NCBI GenBank assembly: GCA_947561395.2
Contig: OX387183.1
Span: forward strand, 44,200,890-44,264,889
Source of the DNA: Buxus sempervirens
Lineage: Eukaryota > Streptophyta > Magnoliopsida > Buxales > Buxaceae
Reading direction: 5' to 3'
DNA: 64,000 nucleotides
A model generated the notes under the pieces. The model searched no databases, had not been told where the DNA came from, and worked only from the letters and a program-made list of their open reading frames with translations. Position numbers and translations under genes: made by a program. Shown one piece after another: positions 44,743-55,472 of this stretch (the stretch's first letter is position 1; each line of letters starts with the position of its first letter).

Positions 44743-45836
44743 TGAAAGAGTAGAGGACTACTCTATAGGTCCACGATCTACAACAATTCCGAATTTAACA
44801 ATGCAGAAACAATACACAGAGAATTATACGAGGAAACCTGGATCCAGATCCAGGAAAAACCTCGAGTCTATATGAGGCGACTAACCCTTCGAAAATCCAC
44901 TATTGAATGAAAAGACAATTACAAAGGAGTACATACTTAACCTTTACAATTGGACTCACTCAACAGCAATCCACAGTTCGAATCCACGAACTGCAACACA
45001 GCTTGAATCCACAAGCTGTAGAACACGATCAGTCCAGATCGCAACAATCACCTCAGAATCCACTGAGACGATCCAATGCAGTAGGAATCCACCTACGCAT
45101 CAATCAAAGCCGATCACCAGTCCAGGCGATCACACGATCATATGAAAATCTGAATTGAAGAAGAATCCTCTACCTTCAATTCCAGGTGATCTATCTCAGA
45201 TCTCCCCCTCACTCGATCGCCGACTCTCTAAAGACGATTTGATTGAAACTCAAACACCTCAAGATCCGAAATCAAAAAGATCCAAAGATAAAAGTCGCTA
45301 CAGAAAATTACAGCACGTCTATTTAAACAATAAAACTCAGATCGCGTCGAGCGCTGATGGCGTCGTGAAACGATCGGGGTAGACGGCTGGAAGCGAACTC
45401 AAATCCCACTCAAAACAGGTTAAATCAGTTAAGGGCGCGCTGCCAGCGAGTTGGTAGCGGGAGAGAACACGGCATGTGCATGGCTGATCATGTAATCTTC
45501 AATCTCGCTCTGCGCTACCAGCGGCGTGTCGGCATCGCCTTACGATGCTAGTGCACGTACCTTTCTTTCAAAGCAGTGATTCACTTATGCGCTGCCAGCG
45601 GGGGTGGCAGCGGCATTGATCTTCGCAAGTGCCTTTACAATAAAATGCTCTGTTTAGAAAATCTTCCATTTCTTTGGTCTACCAGCGGCGTGGTAGCTGT
45701 GTGGCAGCATCGTCTTCTTCTTCTTTTCTAAATTTACTGAATTTCCATTATTTAATCTGCACATCTTGAAGATTTATTAGAAGACATAATTTGTCAAACA
45801 TTTCTCATAAAAGGATTGTGAGTTTTCACACTTACA
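44743..45836 (-). repeat. 5' LTR of the copia element, with a row of common-loop hairpins
   Basis: It is 1094 bp. A series of small inverted repeats runs from 44974 to 45131. Stems CAGTTCG, ACAGCTTG, CTCAG and GTAGG pair with their complements around AATCCA. CGATC and GATCACC pair around AGTCCA. A further GAATTGAAG/CTTCAATTC stem follows at about 45151-45181. The weak TATA-like TTTAAATA is at 45320-45327, so the hairpins lie downstream of it in the transcribed leader. Confidence 0.93.
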
Positions 45837-45841
45837 ACAAT

Positions 45842-46089
45842 ACCTGGTAACCACCTTGTGTGGATGAATAGGGATGCCTAACACCTTCCCCTATTCATAA
45901 CCTTATCCCCTTACCCATCTCTGGTTGTTTGTTTTAGAGGGTTATTTTTACCCTAAATTTGCCTTTTTGTTCTTATTTGAGATTTTGGTGTCCATTCACA
46001 CCTAAATAGAATGGTGGCGACTCTTTGTTTTTAACCAATCTCGTGTGATGATCAGGAAGTCATTAAATTGATTTTTTCCATGTCTCATA
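45842..46089 (+). repeat. 3' LTR of element 2, second segment
   Basis: It resumes ACCTGGTAACCACC exactly where the 5' LTR continues after GAACAAT. It ends CATGTCTCATA, followed by target duplication GATAC (46090-46094). Confidence 0.92.
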
Positions 46090-46094
46090 GATAC

Positions 46095-46462
46095 AAATGT
46101 AACTTAGTGTATCTGACCCTAGTGGTCGGATACACTATCAAATTAGTGTATCCGACCTAATACACTAATTTGTTGCCTATAAGAGGCCAGCAACTCCCCC
46201 ATTTCTGAGGTTGGCTCCCTTTTGCTCATTTCCACCCCTTCTCCCCCATACCACCTGGTATGAAACCCTCCCTTCTTGCCCCTCCTTGCCTCTTGAACCT
46301 CAAAAACCCTATTGTGTGACCATCCTACCCCTCTCTACTCTCTTCTCCCTCACTTGAGCCTTGAAGGATAGCAAGAGTTGGTGTTCTTGGTGCTAAGAGG
46401 AGGAGCTCCAGCCAGTTCCCTTGCCTCAAGGAGGTTCAATCACACCTCTCCAAGGTTGGTAA
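46095..46462 (+). repeat. 3' LTR of element 1, second segment with promoter
   Basis: It holds a 12-bp inverted repeat GTGTATCTGACC (46107-46118) / GGTCGGATACAC (46124-46135) and the dyad TAGTGTAT / ATACACTA around CCGACCTA. A TATAAGA box at 46178-46184 follows, then a C-rich leader. It is interrupted at 46462 by solo LTR D; the duplication GGTAA is 46458-46462 and 50190-50194. Confidence 0.82.
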
Positions 46463-49400
46463 TGTCACGCCCTAGAACCAAGTTTGCCCCTCCAAGGCAC
46501 GACCCGTCCCAGACCGTGGCAAATGGGCCATTCTACTTGATAAAATACGAAGGAATTAAAACTTTTTCCTAACAAGTGCAAGTGATAAGACAATTCATGT
46601 TGTGCATATCAAAAGGGTTTTCTATATATAAAAGAAATGTAATAAGACACAAGTTTGATTACAAAATGACGGGTGACTACATCACTCCTCTCAAAATACA
46701 AGGTGTACAATCCAAAATAAACTATACATGTACAAACAAGAAATAAACCTAAGGCCTATAGACATCTGCCTCTTAACACCCAAAGGCTTTCTCCTCGCCT
46801 TTATTCCCCAGCCCGGTTCTTCACACCGGACGATGATGGATCTGAAAAACAAGATAAGAAGCAACACATGCATGATTCGGTGAAAACACAGTTTATGCAA
46901 CTATCTCTCGATAAAACCATGACATGTGGCTAGTTGAAATATTGTGGAAACAACGGCAACATAGTGTCATTTAAAAAGTGCATGCATGTGCGTAGGTGTA
47001 CAGGTCAGCTATTCATAATAAGCATATATCATTTGCTCATTATACGTAACCTCTCAGATTTCCATGCTTGTACGTGGGATGCTAGTTCACTACCCCCAGT
47101 CAGGGTGAACCGTAGTCCACTATCCCCAACTAAGGTGAACCGCTCAGTGTAACACTCCATACTTACTATTGTAAAAAGGTTAGTTCACTACCCCAAATTG
47201 AGGTGAACCTTAGTTCATTACCCCCAATTAAGGTGAACCGCACATACTACCTACCAATATTCATTTCGTGAAGGAGTTAGTTCACTACCCCCGATTTGAG
47301 GTGAACACTAGTTCACTGCCCCCAAATTGAGGTGAACCATACTTACTGCTGACCAATAATCACTTTTAAGAAGGAACCAGTTCGCTACCCCCAATTGAGG
47401 TGAACACTAGTTCACTACCCCCCAAATTGAGGTGAACAGTACACATTACCAACCAATATCCACTTTTATAAAGAAGCTAGTTCACTACCCCCAAATTGAG
47501 GTGAACACTAGTTCACTACCCCCAATTGAGGTGAACCATACATTTTACTTACTAATAATCACCTTGAGAAGAGCCAATTCATTACCCCCAAATTGAGGTG
47601 AACAATAGTTCATTATCCCCAATTGAGGTGAACCATACATATTACCAACTAATATCAACCTTTGTGAAGAAGCTAGTTCACTACCCCCAAATTGAGGTGA
47701 ACACTAGTTCACTACCCCCAATTGAGGTGAACCATACACGCTACTTACCAATAATTACTTTTGAGAAGAAGCCAGTTCACTACCCCCAAATTGAGGTGAA
47801 CAGTAGTTCACTACCCCCAATTGAGGTGAACCGCACATAAATAGAAGACTACACAAATGGGCCAATACCCTCTGCTCAATACATCTCAATATCATTGGGC
47901 CGACTGCCCCTTGTGTTTCATTTTGCAAATAATGGGCTAAAGCCCTTGTTGTCAGGCATATGTAGTACGGGCCTATGACCTCACTATCGGGCAACTCATG
48001 TGAAGTGTAGCACGAGTCCAATGCCCTTCATACTATGCATATGATACCAGGCCGAAGCCGATCTGGTCATGGGTGGTGTACTCACGTTGCTAGACAATGG
48101 TAAAGGTTTGGTTTTCCAGAAATTTCTATCTTTCAAGACTCATTTTGGGTAACCTATGTCTTAATTCTTTGATACTTGTATATACATTTTGGGCAACCTA
48201 TGCCCTCTTTTTAATATCCCTATACCAATGCCATGGGGCCACTGCCACTTCATTTATGGAATTATTATCCATGGGCCACAGCCCTTTCCATCTCGTATTA
48301 CAAGTGACGGCCCAATGCCCTTAAGGTCATGCAAATCAATATGGCCATCGCCCTTCCTGTCTCGTAATTTAAGACGGGCTAACGTCCTCCATGTCTTGTG
48401 CCAATTTCCAAGCCGAAGCCCATCATATCCCATATGGGGGTACTTACCATGAAGGTCAATGGAAAATGATTAGCTTTACCGGAAATTCCACATTTCAGGG
48501 CTCAATTGGGCAACCTATGCCTTAGTTCTTTGGTACTTGTACAGCTTGGTCTTTGTTCTTGATTTCTATCTCTAAAGGTTAATTGAAAGGTGCTAGAAGT
48601 AGTGGAAACAAGTTATCCTAATTCTATAGTAATCTGGGACAAAAACTCTTGGTAAGATCTCCCTTGGTAACACGTACCCAAAGTCCTTGTTAATTGGAAT
48701 TTCATGATACTTCCAGTTGGGACACTTTATAGACGCATAATTCTCACTTGTACACAGGTTGGATTGGAATAGAAACCATTAGTGGTAAGATCTGGGCTAA
48801 CATCACACTTTTGGAAATTTCCTACATTCCTTAACCCATTTTGGCAACTCATGCCTAGTCCCTTTGAAAACGCATGCAACTTGGGTTTGGTCCTTATATT
48901 CTACTTCTATAGGTCATTTGGAAGGTATTTGAATTGGTGAAATCAACTTATCCCACTTTTATAAAAATCTGGGACATGAACTCTCTGCATGACCTATTGT
49001 AAGCAAAACGTACCCAAAATCTTCACTATTTGGAATTTGGTGATAACTCCAGTTGGAACACCTCCTAGACTCCTAAATCTCACTCATACATAGGTTGAAT
49101 TTGAATAAAGACAAAGGGTAGTTCAATCTGGGCTAAAAACTCGAAAATGGGGAAATCTGGGCGGGGCGCTCGATGGGTCGCTCGAGCCTGCTTCGAGCAG
49201 CCAAAAATTACTCTCGGGTTCTCTCTGTTAGGGCAATCGCTAGAACAGTCGCTCGAGCATCACTCGAGCAGCCATGCCTTAAAACTCTACCTGAAGCTAC
49301 CTAAACTACCGCCCAATGCCTGCTCGAGCGACAGCTCAGGCGGCTGGGCTTTTGATAGTTCGCGAAATCCAAACCTTTGGGATTTTGGTGTTTTCTCAAA

Positions 49401-50189
49401 TCTCACTCGTTTTGGGTGTTTTTGGGCTCTAAATTGCTCCTAGCATGTGTAGTTATCTACTACTAACAAAACCCCTAAATAAATCACCCCTATTCATCCA
49501 AATAAGGCATTTCATACATCAAACCCTAGATTTTACATTTATATACGAAAATGGCTAAAACTTGAAATGTGGGAGGGGTGGTGTTGCTTACCTCTTGCAA
49601 ACACTTAAGCAAGTCTTCTTGCTTCCAAATCAATCCACGAATAGCACCCTTGGTTGCTCTTGGTTGTTTTCACCACAAAATCCACCAAATGCTCCCAAAT
49701 GAAAATGCCCTTCCTTGATGTTCTTCTTCTTTTCTTGTGAGGGAACTCTTCCAATGAGTTTAGAAATGGACGGAAGTGATGAGGGATGAAAATAAAAGAG
49801 GAGATGAAGAAGAAATGAAGGAGGGAAGGGAAGGAGGAAGATGAAGAAGAGAGAAATGGAAGGGTCGGGTGTGCACATACAAATGGGGTTTTGGGTTTCC
49901 TTTTTTTTTTTTTTATTCTTGTTTTGTTTTCACTTAATTAATCCTCTACCAACACCAATTCACAAGTTTGCTATTGCTCCCTATTTACACATAACCAACC
50001 ACGCTTAGCTATATTTTTCTCACAATAGGAAACCTTATCTGACAAAGTAGAGGTTGCTCCCCTTCGTAGGCCACTGACAAGCTAGGGCTTTGCCTCTCTG
50101 ACTAGCTTCAGGCTTGGCTCCTCCAACTTCACCTACACATCACAGTCACTGGTTAGGGTGTGCTAGGGATATTGGAATAGGGTTTCACA
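46463..50189 (-). mobile_element. Solo LTR of a fourth family (D), inserted in element 1 LTR
   Basis: It is bounded TGTCACGCCC...GGTTTCACA with target duplication GGTAA, length 3727 bp. The - reading starts TGTGAAACCC and ends GGGCGTGACA, a common plant LTR end, so - orientation is likely. No retroelement domain is found. It contains a hairpin array (47085-47838), a drift of GGGC/GCCC dyads (47850-48440), a roughly 310-bp tandem duplication (about 48470-48785 and 48786-49110) and GCTCGAGCGA phrases (49160-49345). Confidence 0.82.
47085..47838. repeat. GTTCAC...GTGAAC hairpin array in solo LTR D
   Basis: About 15-17 copies of AGTTCACTACCCCCAATTG plus AGGTGAAC, set in pairs within a roughly 115-bp period. 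Each copy has a GTTCAC/GTGAAC stem. The linker text between pairs (TTACCAACCAATATCA..) evolves faster than the stems. Confidence 0.9.
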
Positions 50190-52186
50190 GGTAAGCCCTA
50201 AGGTAATGTTCTCCATGGTGTTTTATCCAACATAAATGAGAATGGGCATCTTTTGAATATGTCATAGCTTCTTCCATTTCGGCGTGTTGTTCTCTTCCTT
50301 CCCAACATATTATTACCTATTTTCTTCACTTTTCACAATCACTTTGGAATGAGGAAACCCCATGGTAAGGGGGAAGCATGCGTATGGTTTCATTAGAGGA
50401 GGAGGTTCCGTTTATGCACTGTTTTAAGGGTCCTTCTAGGGTCACCTTGTTGTTGATTGTGTCATTCGAATAGGGGGAGGGTGTTCCCCCTTTTGTTTGC
50501 CCCTCTATTGTACCCCCTCTTAACCTCCCCCTCTTTCCCTTCTTTAAATAGATTTGTTCAAATGCTTGTGTGTTTTTTTGAGCATGAGAGTAATGATAGG
50601 GTTGTGTTGTTGGCTTGTTTAGGTTAGACCATTTGTGCATGTTTGCTTATCTTTAAGATGCATGCTCCCTAAGGTCTTCCTGTTAATGCTTTCTAGCTAC
50701 TATTATAGGCAATAAACATGTTCTTTCTTCTTTCTTATATGTATGGTTACACATGCCTTAAATATGCCCTCATGCATGCACTTCCTCATTAGAATCATGC
50801 CAAGTCATCCCATTGCTTGCTTGTCACTTGATCTCCACATACATGAGCACACATATGCACTCCACTTTTCAGGCACATAATATGAAGAAATGCATGCATG
50901 TGCATCATGGTTCAAAAGCATGTATATTAGGTTCGGCTCATTGCTTGTCCTTATCTTGTTTGTTTGCTCTTATGTGGAAGATGATGAACCGAAACAGGGA
51001 CACCTAGGCCCCTGTCCCACTGCTGGAACACCCTAAGGAGCCCAGGAATCCAAACCCACTTCAAAAAACCATGAAAAGGCCTTTTCCAAGCTGATCCGAC
51101 AACTCAGGTCGGATCAACAAAGTAGTGTGTGTAGCCGACCAATGTTGTCGACTACACTGGCTTCTGTGTGTAGTTGACAACCAAGGTCGGCCACACTGTT
51201 AAAATTCTTTTTTCTCATTTCTTTGTTTTGTACAATATTTCTTACTCTCTTAATTAAACCGAATGAACCAACAGGATTTCCGGTTGACCCGGAAACCCAA
51301 AATGGGACTTGGACCCTCAGGTCCAACCAGACACACTTGTGGGCCTTCCATTGGCTCACCAAGCCCAACATTTATGCTTGATCTTAAATAAGATAATAAG
51401 ATTATCGAGTGGGCCGAACCATCTGAGGCCCACCAAAGCCCAATTCAGGACATGCATGCTTAGAATAAAATGTGGTTTGGCCATGACTGCGGGCTAGGGC
51501 CTATCGGGCCCGTCAAGCCCATCAACCGAACAAGAAGGGGTCAAAACCCTAATTCCTAGGCTAAGGGCCCCAAGCCCAAGGCCTAGCCCATTTTGGCACA
51601 AGTTAACCAAGATAATTCAAAATCACTTGGCAGCCTCGCGAGGCCCGCCTTTACATGAAAATCAACTTAATAATCAAACTTGAACTTCAAATAAAATCAA
51701 TTCATTGAACTAAAGCCCAAAGGGCCTCTCAAGCTTAGACTAAGGCCCAACAAGAGGCATGGGGGCTGGACTTAACCCATTAAGGAATCCGTAGGCCTTC
51801 CAACGGGGCCCGCCCAACCAAACTCTTCTCATTTTAAGCTAAAAAGATAAAATCAAGTAAATGGACCCACACCACTTAGGTGGTCCCGCCAGACTTAATC
51901 AAACTGTGCATGTTGGAATAGGAATCGAGTGAGTAGACAGACCAAAGGTTGACTCAAACCAGGAAACCATGGCACCCGTCATTCGATGAGGCGGACTGGG
52001 GTGTCTATGGACTTCCCCAGACCGTAATCGAGACCTTGCTTAGAATCTCAAGCCGCAGACCAACCTAATAGACAAAACTAAGCATCCAGGTGTCTGTCTG
52101 CACCCCATTAGGCAATGGCGATTCCAACTTTCGCATTTTTCCCATCTAGAGGCACGCATGAATCCGTGCGATCTCCCACGTGCACA
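50190..52186 (+). repeat. 3' LTR of element 1, third segment
   Basis: It continues the leader to the LTR end. It matches the inverted solo LTRs: GGGC/GCCC dyads at 51340-51830, 'ggtggtcccgccagacttaatcaaact' near 51880, 'ccccattaggcaatggcgattcc' near 52110, and the end TGCACA at 52186. Phrase copies GGTCGGATCAAC, GTGTAGCCGACC, GTGTAGTTGAC and GGTCGGCCACAC lie at 51100-51200. The A-rich 50300-51000 part has no recognised content. Confidence 0.78.
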
Positions 52187-52832
52187 AACTTACCGCCGCT
52201 AAAAGACGCGTTTCATTTCAACGAACAAGGCCTTTTAGCCGCAGTAAGTTTACCACTGCTAAAAGACCAGTTTCATTACTTGCTTTTTTAAAGAGACGAA
52301 GAAGGCCTTTTAGCAGTTTAGCGGCGGTAACTTACCGCCGCTAAAAGCTCCGTTTCATTTCTTGAATTATTTTTCCTTCTAAGTAATACTTGTTTTTTTT
52401 TTTTTTAACAACAAAGAAAGTTCTTTTAGCGGTGGTCATTTACCGCAGCTAAAAGTGAAGTGTTATTTCTAAACGTAGAAGCCCTTTTAGGGGCGGTAGT
52501 TAGATTACCGCCGGTAAAAATGGCCCTTTAGTATTATTACCGATGGGCCCTTACCGCCGGAAATAACTTTTCATTTGGCGGGAGGTTCCCGCCAACTTTT
52601 TACCGGCGGTGAGCTACGTACCGCCGATAAAACAACCTTTAGCGGCGGGAACTACCACTACTAAAGGCTGTTTTGCGCGCAAAAAGCTCGTGCCATAGGT
52701 TTTTCGCGCGGAAAAAATGATTTATTAATTTTTAGGAGCGGAAAGTGCCTTCACTGCCCGTAATAGTGCTTTTAGGGGCTGAATTTGCTTACCACCGCTA
52801 AAAGCCCGTCGCTAATTCCCCTTGTTTTTGTA
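52187..52832. mobile_element. CACTA-type terminal region with subterminal repeats
   Basis: It ends TTTTTGTAGTG at 52832, the complement of a CACTACAAAAA terminus. It is filled with about 15 copies of CCGCCGCTAAAAG / CTTTTAGCGGCGG in both orientations, as expected for CACTA subterminal repeats. There is no transposase. The left terminus is missing, presumably outside the window beyond element 1. Confidence 0.65.
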
Positions 52833-53464
52833 GTGATGACTATAGATTCCATCTTTCTTCCAAACCCAATTTCGAAAACTCGTTTTTGGTCGTATGAAAA
52901 TCCCAATTTAGACATATTCTTATTTTGGTGGTTGAAATTGGACAAAACATCCTTTAATCTTCACAATCTGATTTCAGGAACTCATCTTCGTTTTGAGGGT
53001 TTCTCTTAGAAACCCATAATTTAAAGGGACACCATAATTCATGAGATTACGAGCATCAATGATCTCATAAAAGTCAATACACGGAACCTATAGATGAGAT
53101 TACCAAGGGGTTTGGAAGAGGGATGATTAGGGTTTTTTTTTTGGTGAAAGATCTTGGAGAAGAACGAAGAAGACCAGTGTTTGATTTAAAAGGAGGGGTA
53201 TTTCAGACATTTATAAAAGTGGATTAATGGTGTTGGGTTCTAATCTAACGACAGGGGTGGTCAATGACGGTTTTAAAGACTTCAGGGGTAGTAAGTGATC
53301 GGTTTTGAACCATAGGGAGTTTTGTGCCACTTTCCCAAAACTCAAGGGGTGTAGCTGTAAATTTCCCTATTTTTTTTTAAACAAGGAATGTTTAGTGACG
53401 TACATTTAACGGCGGACTTGTGCCAAAACCTGCAGTTTTTAGTGGCGGATTTTGGTTTTGTAGT
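52833..53464. mobile_element. Second CACTA-like terminus and attached sequence
   Basis: A second GGTTTTGTAGTG end lies at 53453-53464, with CATTTAACGGCGGAC and TTTAGTGGCGG nearby. The stretch 52835-53370 has no repeats and no convincing frame; it may be internal sequence of a larger CACTA element in which the 52187-52832 end is nested. Confidence 0.4.
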
Positions 53465-53717
53465 GTGTCAATTATATTCATATAATTTATTTTTGAAAAG
53501 TTTACCTATCTTCTGGAAAGAGGGCTTTTCAACAAGTATTTTAGTAAATACCTAGTAAAAAGGGCTCATTCCCCACAATATTCCCATTTTAAATTGGATC
53601 GCTTCTATTCATGTTGATTCATGCATGCTATGTAATAGAGTTGATTTGATTGATTAAGGGAATACATATGATTGTGTTCAAATCATACTCGAAAAGGAAT
53701 TATATTATAGTTCTCCA

Positions 53718-54274
53718 TAGGGTTGCTTATCAGGCTGGGTCGGCACAGGCACAACATAACCCAACACACTTAAAAGCATGCTCATGCCCGACACGACTGT
53801 GACAGGTTCGACATAGCATAGTCCATCACCTATTAGCGGGTCATGCCGTTCTTAGGGTACTAGACATAGGCTTGTCAAGGCATGGGCTGCTCGGCGAAAC
53901 ATTGGCCTGCGAAGCACCCAGGCGGCACAACACGCTTTAAGTGTGCGGTACTGTGCCAGCCCACATGATAGCTTGCAAGTTTGCAGTTAAAAGAATGGAT
54001 TTTATTTTGAAATTTTTGGGGTTTTTTACCCTTTTTTTTAACAATTTTCGGAAAAATTATATCCCAATATATGTAAAAAGTGTTTGTGAATAATAAATAT
54101 ATTTTTTATTTATTTTTTTCTATTTCTTTTCTATTTTTCTGGATTTTTTGATACATTTATTATGCGGCCCGCATACCATGGCCCATCTCCCAGGTGGGCC
54201 TTGGCGTGCTCAGCCCGCTAGGCATGGGCTAAACGTGCTCATGCCGTGTCGGGCCGGCCCGTTAAGCAACCCTA
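53718..54274. mobile_element. hAT-like MITE
   Basis: Terminal inverted repeats TAGGGTTGCTTA (53718) and TAAGCAACCCTA (54274) extend into GGCTGGGTCGGCAC / GTGTCGGGCCGGCCC. The flanks GTTCTCCA (53710-53717) and GTTCCCTA (54275-54282) match at six of eight positions, suiting an old 8-bp duplication. There is no coding region. Confidence 0.72.
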
Positions 54275-54282
54275 GTTCCCTA

Positions 54283-55464
54283 CCTAAAATTTGGGTGCAC
54301 TAATTTACATTTTACACTGGTTTATTTGTGTGTAAATTTCACTTACAGATAAATCACCTAGTTACGGTGATATTCTATGCACCAATTTTTAGATGTTTAG
54401 ACATTTTCTTGCTTTGTAAGTTGCACTATCTGAATGCATTTACATGTTATATATACTTAGCTTATTTGTTATGCTTAGCAGTTACAATAATTTAGCTAAA
54501 TTACCAACATATAAGTAATTTAGTGGGTTAACAACTAAAAAAAAAAAAAATTTAAAGGGCAATTTTATTTTACTTGGGATTTAGATAAATTCTTCGCCTA
54601 TATGCAGGCTATTTATGTAAAAATGATCTTTCTACGGATAGTTTTTGATATAAAATCATCTCCCGACTTTAAAAAAAATAGTCCGACCAAATCTACCTCT
54701 AGGACGTTATGCGATTTATTAAAGGACGTTATTCAATTTATTAAAGGAAACTAGGGGGCTGCATGCGTAGAAAATGTATTGCCCATTTAGATAAACAGCC
54801 GGTACAGTGAGGGATTGTTTCTTTGGGGAGGTTAATGTTTGAAAAAAAAAAAAAAGTCAGAAATTAAGGGGTTGGTACCACCCTTATCCTTTGTCATTTT
54901 TTTTTTTTGGAACTCAGGGTATCTGGCCCGTTTATCCTTTGTCATTTGATTGACATCTTTGAACTTTCCTCCTCCCCCTTCGAGGTTAAACCCTAATTCC
55001 TTTAAGCTTCACAGAATGTAATCCCATTCAAGCTACACCGTTTTAAGACTGTCGTGTAATGAGGAAAAGCTCTTATACTTGTATTGGCAATTTTTGTCAT
55101 CAAATTAATATAATAACAATTGTTGAATTGTTAATGTTTTTTATTTCTAATGGGAAAGATGACTTCAAAAAATGTGGTAAATGTGCTTAAGAATATAAAA
55201 GGACGTATCTTACCAGGTGATGTAAAGTGAAATTACACGTACGTGATAGTAGCTACTACTAGAGACACATCATTATCAGTTGGTTGGTATGTGGAGCAAG
55301 TCTCTCTATCTCTCTCCCTCCGGGGTAGGTTTAAGTTCATTGAACAAATAATTTCATTTGTCTTTTCATCAGTATTATTATTTTATTATATATATATATC
55401 TATATATATATATTTTTTGGGATAACGGATGGGATGGGGCTACGAGCCTGGTCCACCCCTTGAG
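54283..55464. other. AT-rich intergenic sequence, nothing recognised
   Basis: It contains homopolymer runs (A at 54539, T at 54897) and a TA run at 55385-55413. No open frame or element terminus is convincing. Confidence 0.5.
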
Positions 55465-55472
55465 ACCACAAA

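Larger units (their letters stand above)
35452..45836 (-). mobile_element. Sirevirus-like Ty1/copia retrotransposon, nearly complete
   Basis: The LTRs are 35452-36637 (3' in element sense) and 44743-45836 (5'). Target duplication ACAAT lies at 35447-35451 and 45837-45841. On the - strand, order: 5' LTR, tRNA-Met primer site, gag-pol, non-coding spacer, env-like ORF, polypurine tract, 3' LTR. Integrase preceding RT marks it as Ty1/copia. The long gag with two CCHC boxes, the coiled coil and the env-like ORF point to the Sirevirus (SIRE/Maximus) lineage. Only one clear lesion is seen in pol, a frameshift near 41325. LTR similarity is high apart from a duplication in the left LTR, so insertion looks recent. 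Confidence 0.95.
6180..46089 (+). mobile_element. Element 2: full-length family B Tat/Ogre-type Ty3/gypsy retrotransposon carrying four nested insertions
   Basis: The 5' LTR (6180-7991) and 3' LTR (33886-35451 plus 45842-46089) are about 1.8 kb each and nearly identical by eye. The target duplication GATAC is exact. The termini are TA...TA where the element 3 copy has TG at its start and CA at its LTR end, so one transition has hit each outer end. Removing the nested insertions leaves about 19.5 kb, in the size range known for Ogre-type elements. Order: LTR, PBS, leader with tandem array, gag, protease and G-patch, RT and RNase H, integrase tail, 3' UTR, two antisense units, polypurine tract, LTR. 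Pol has stops, frameshifts and a large deletion, so this copy is not autonomous. Confidence 0.92.
1..52186 (+). mobile_element. Element 1: Tat-type Ty3/gypsy retrotransposon, 3' part, non-autonomous, split by nested insertions
   Basis: This is the oldest layer of the nest. The internal region occupies 1-5433: a repeat array, a broken gag (2088-2708), a long non-coding 3' region and a polypurine tract directly before an LTR starting TGTAAGCACCTC at 5434. That LTR runs 5434-6179, resumes at 46095-46462 after element 2, and resumes again at 50195 after a solo LTR, ending near 52186 in TGCACA. The rejoined length is about 3.1 kb. The LTR matches, in reverse complement, the solo LTRs at 14228-17574 and 21103-25250, so all three are one family (called A here). 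The 5' LTR and left target duplication lie outside the window. Protease, RT and integrase are absent. Assignment to the Tat/Ogre group rests on gag C-terminus similarity to elements 2 and 3 and on the shared architecture. Confidence 0.8.
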
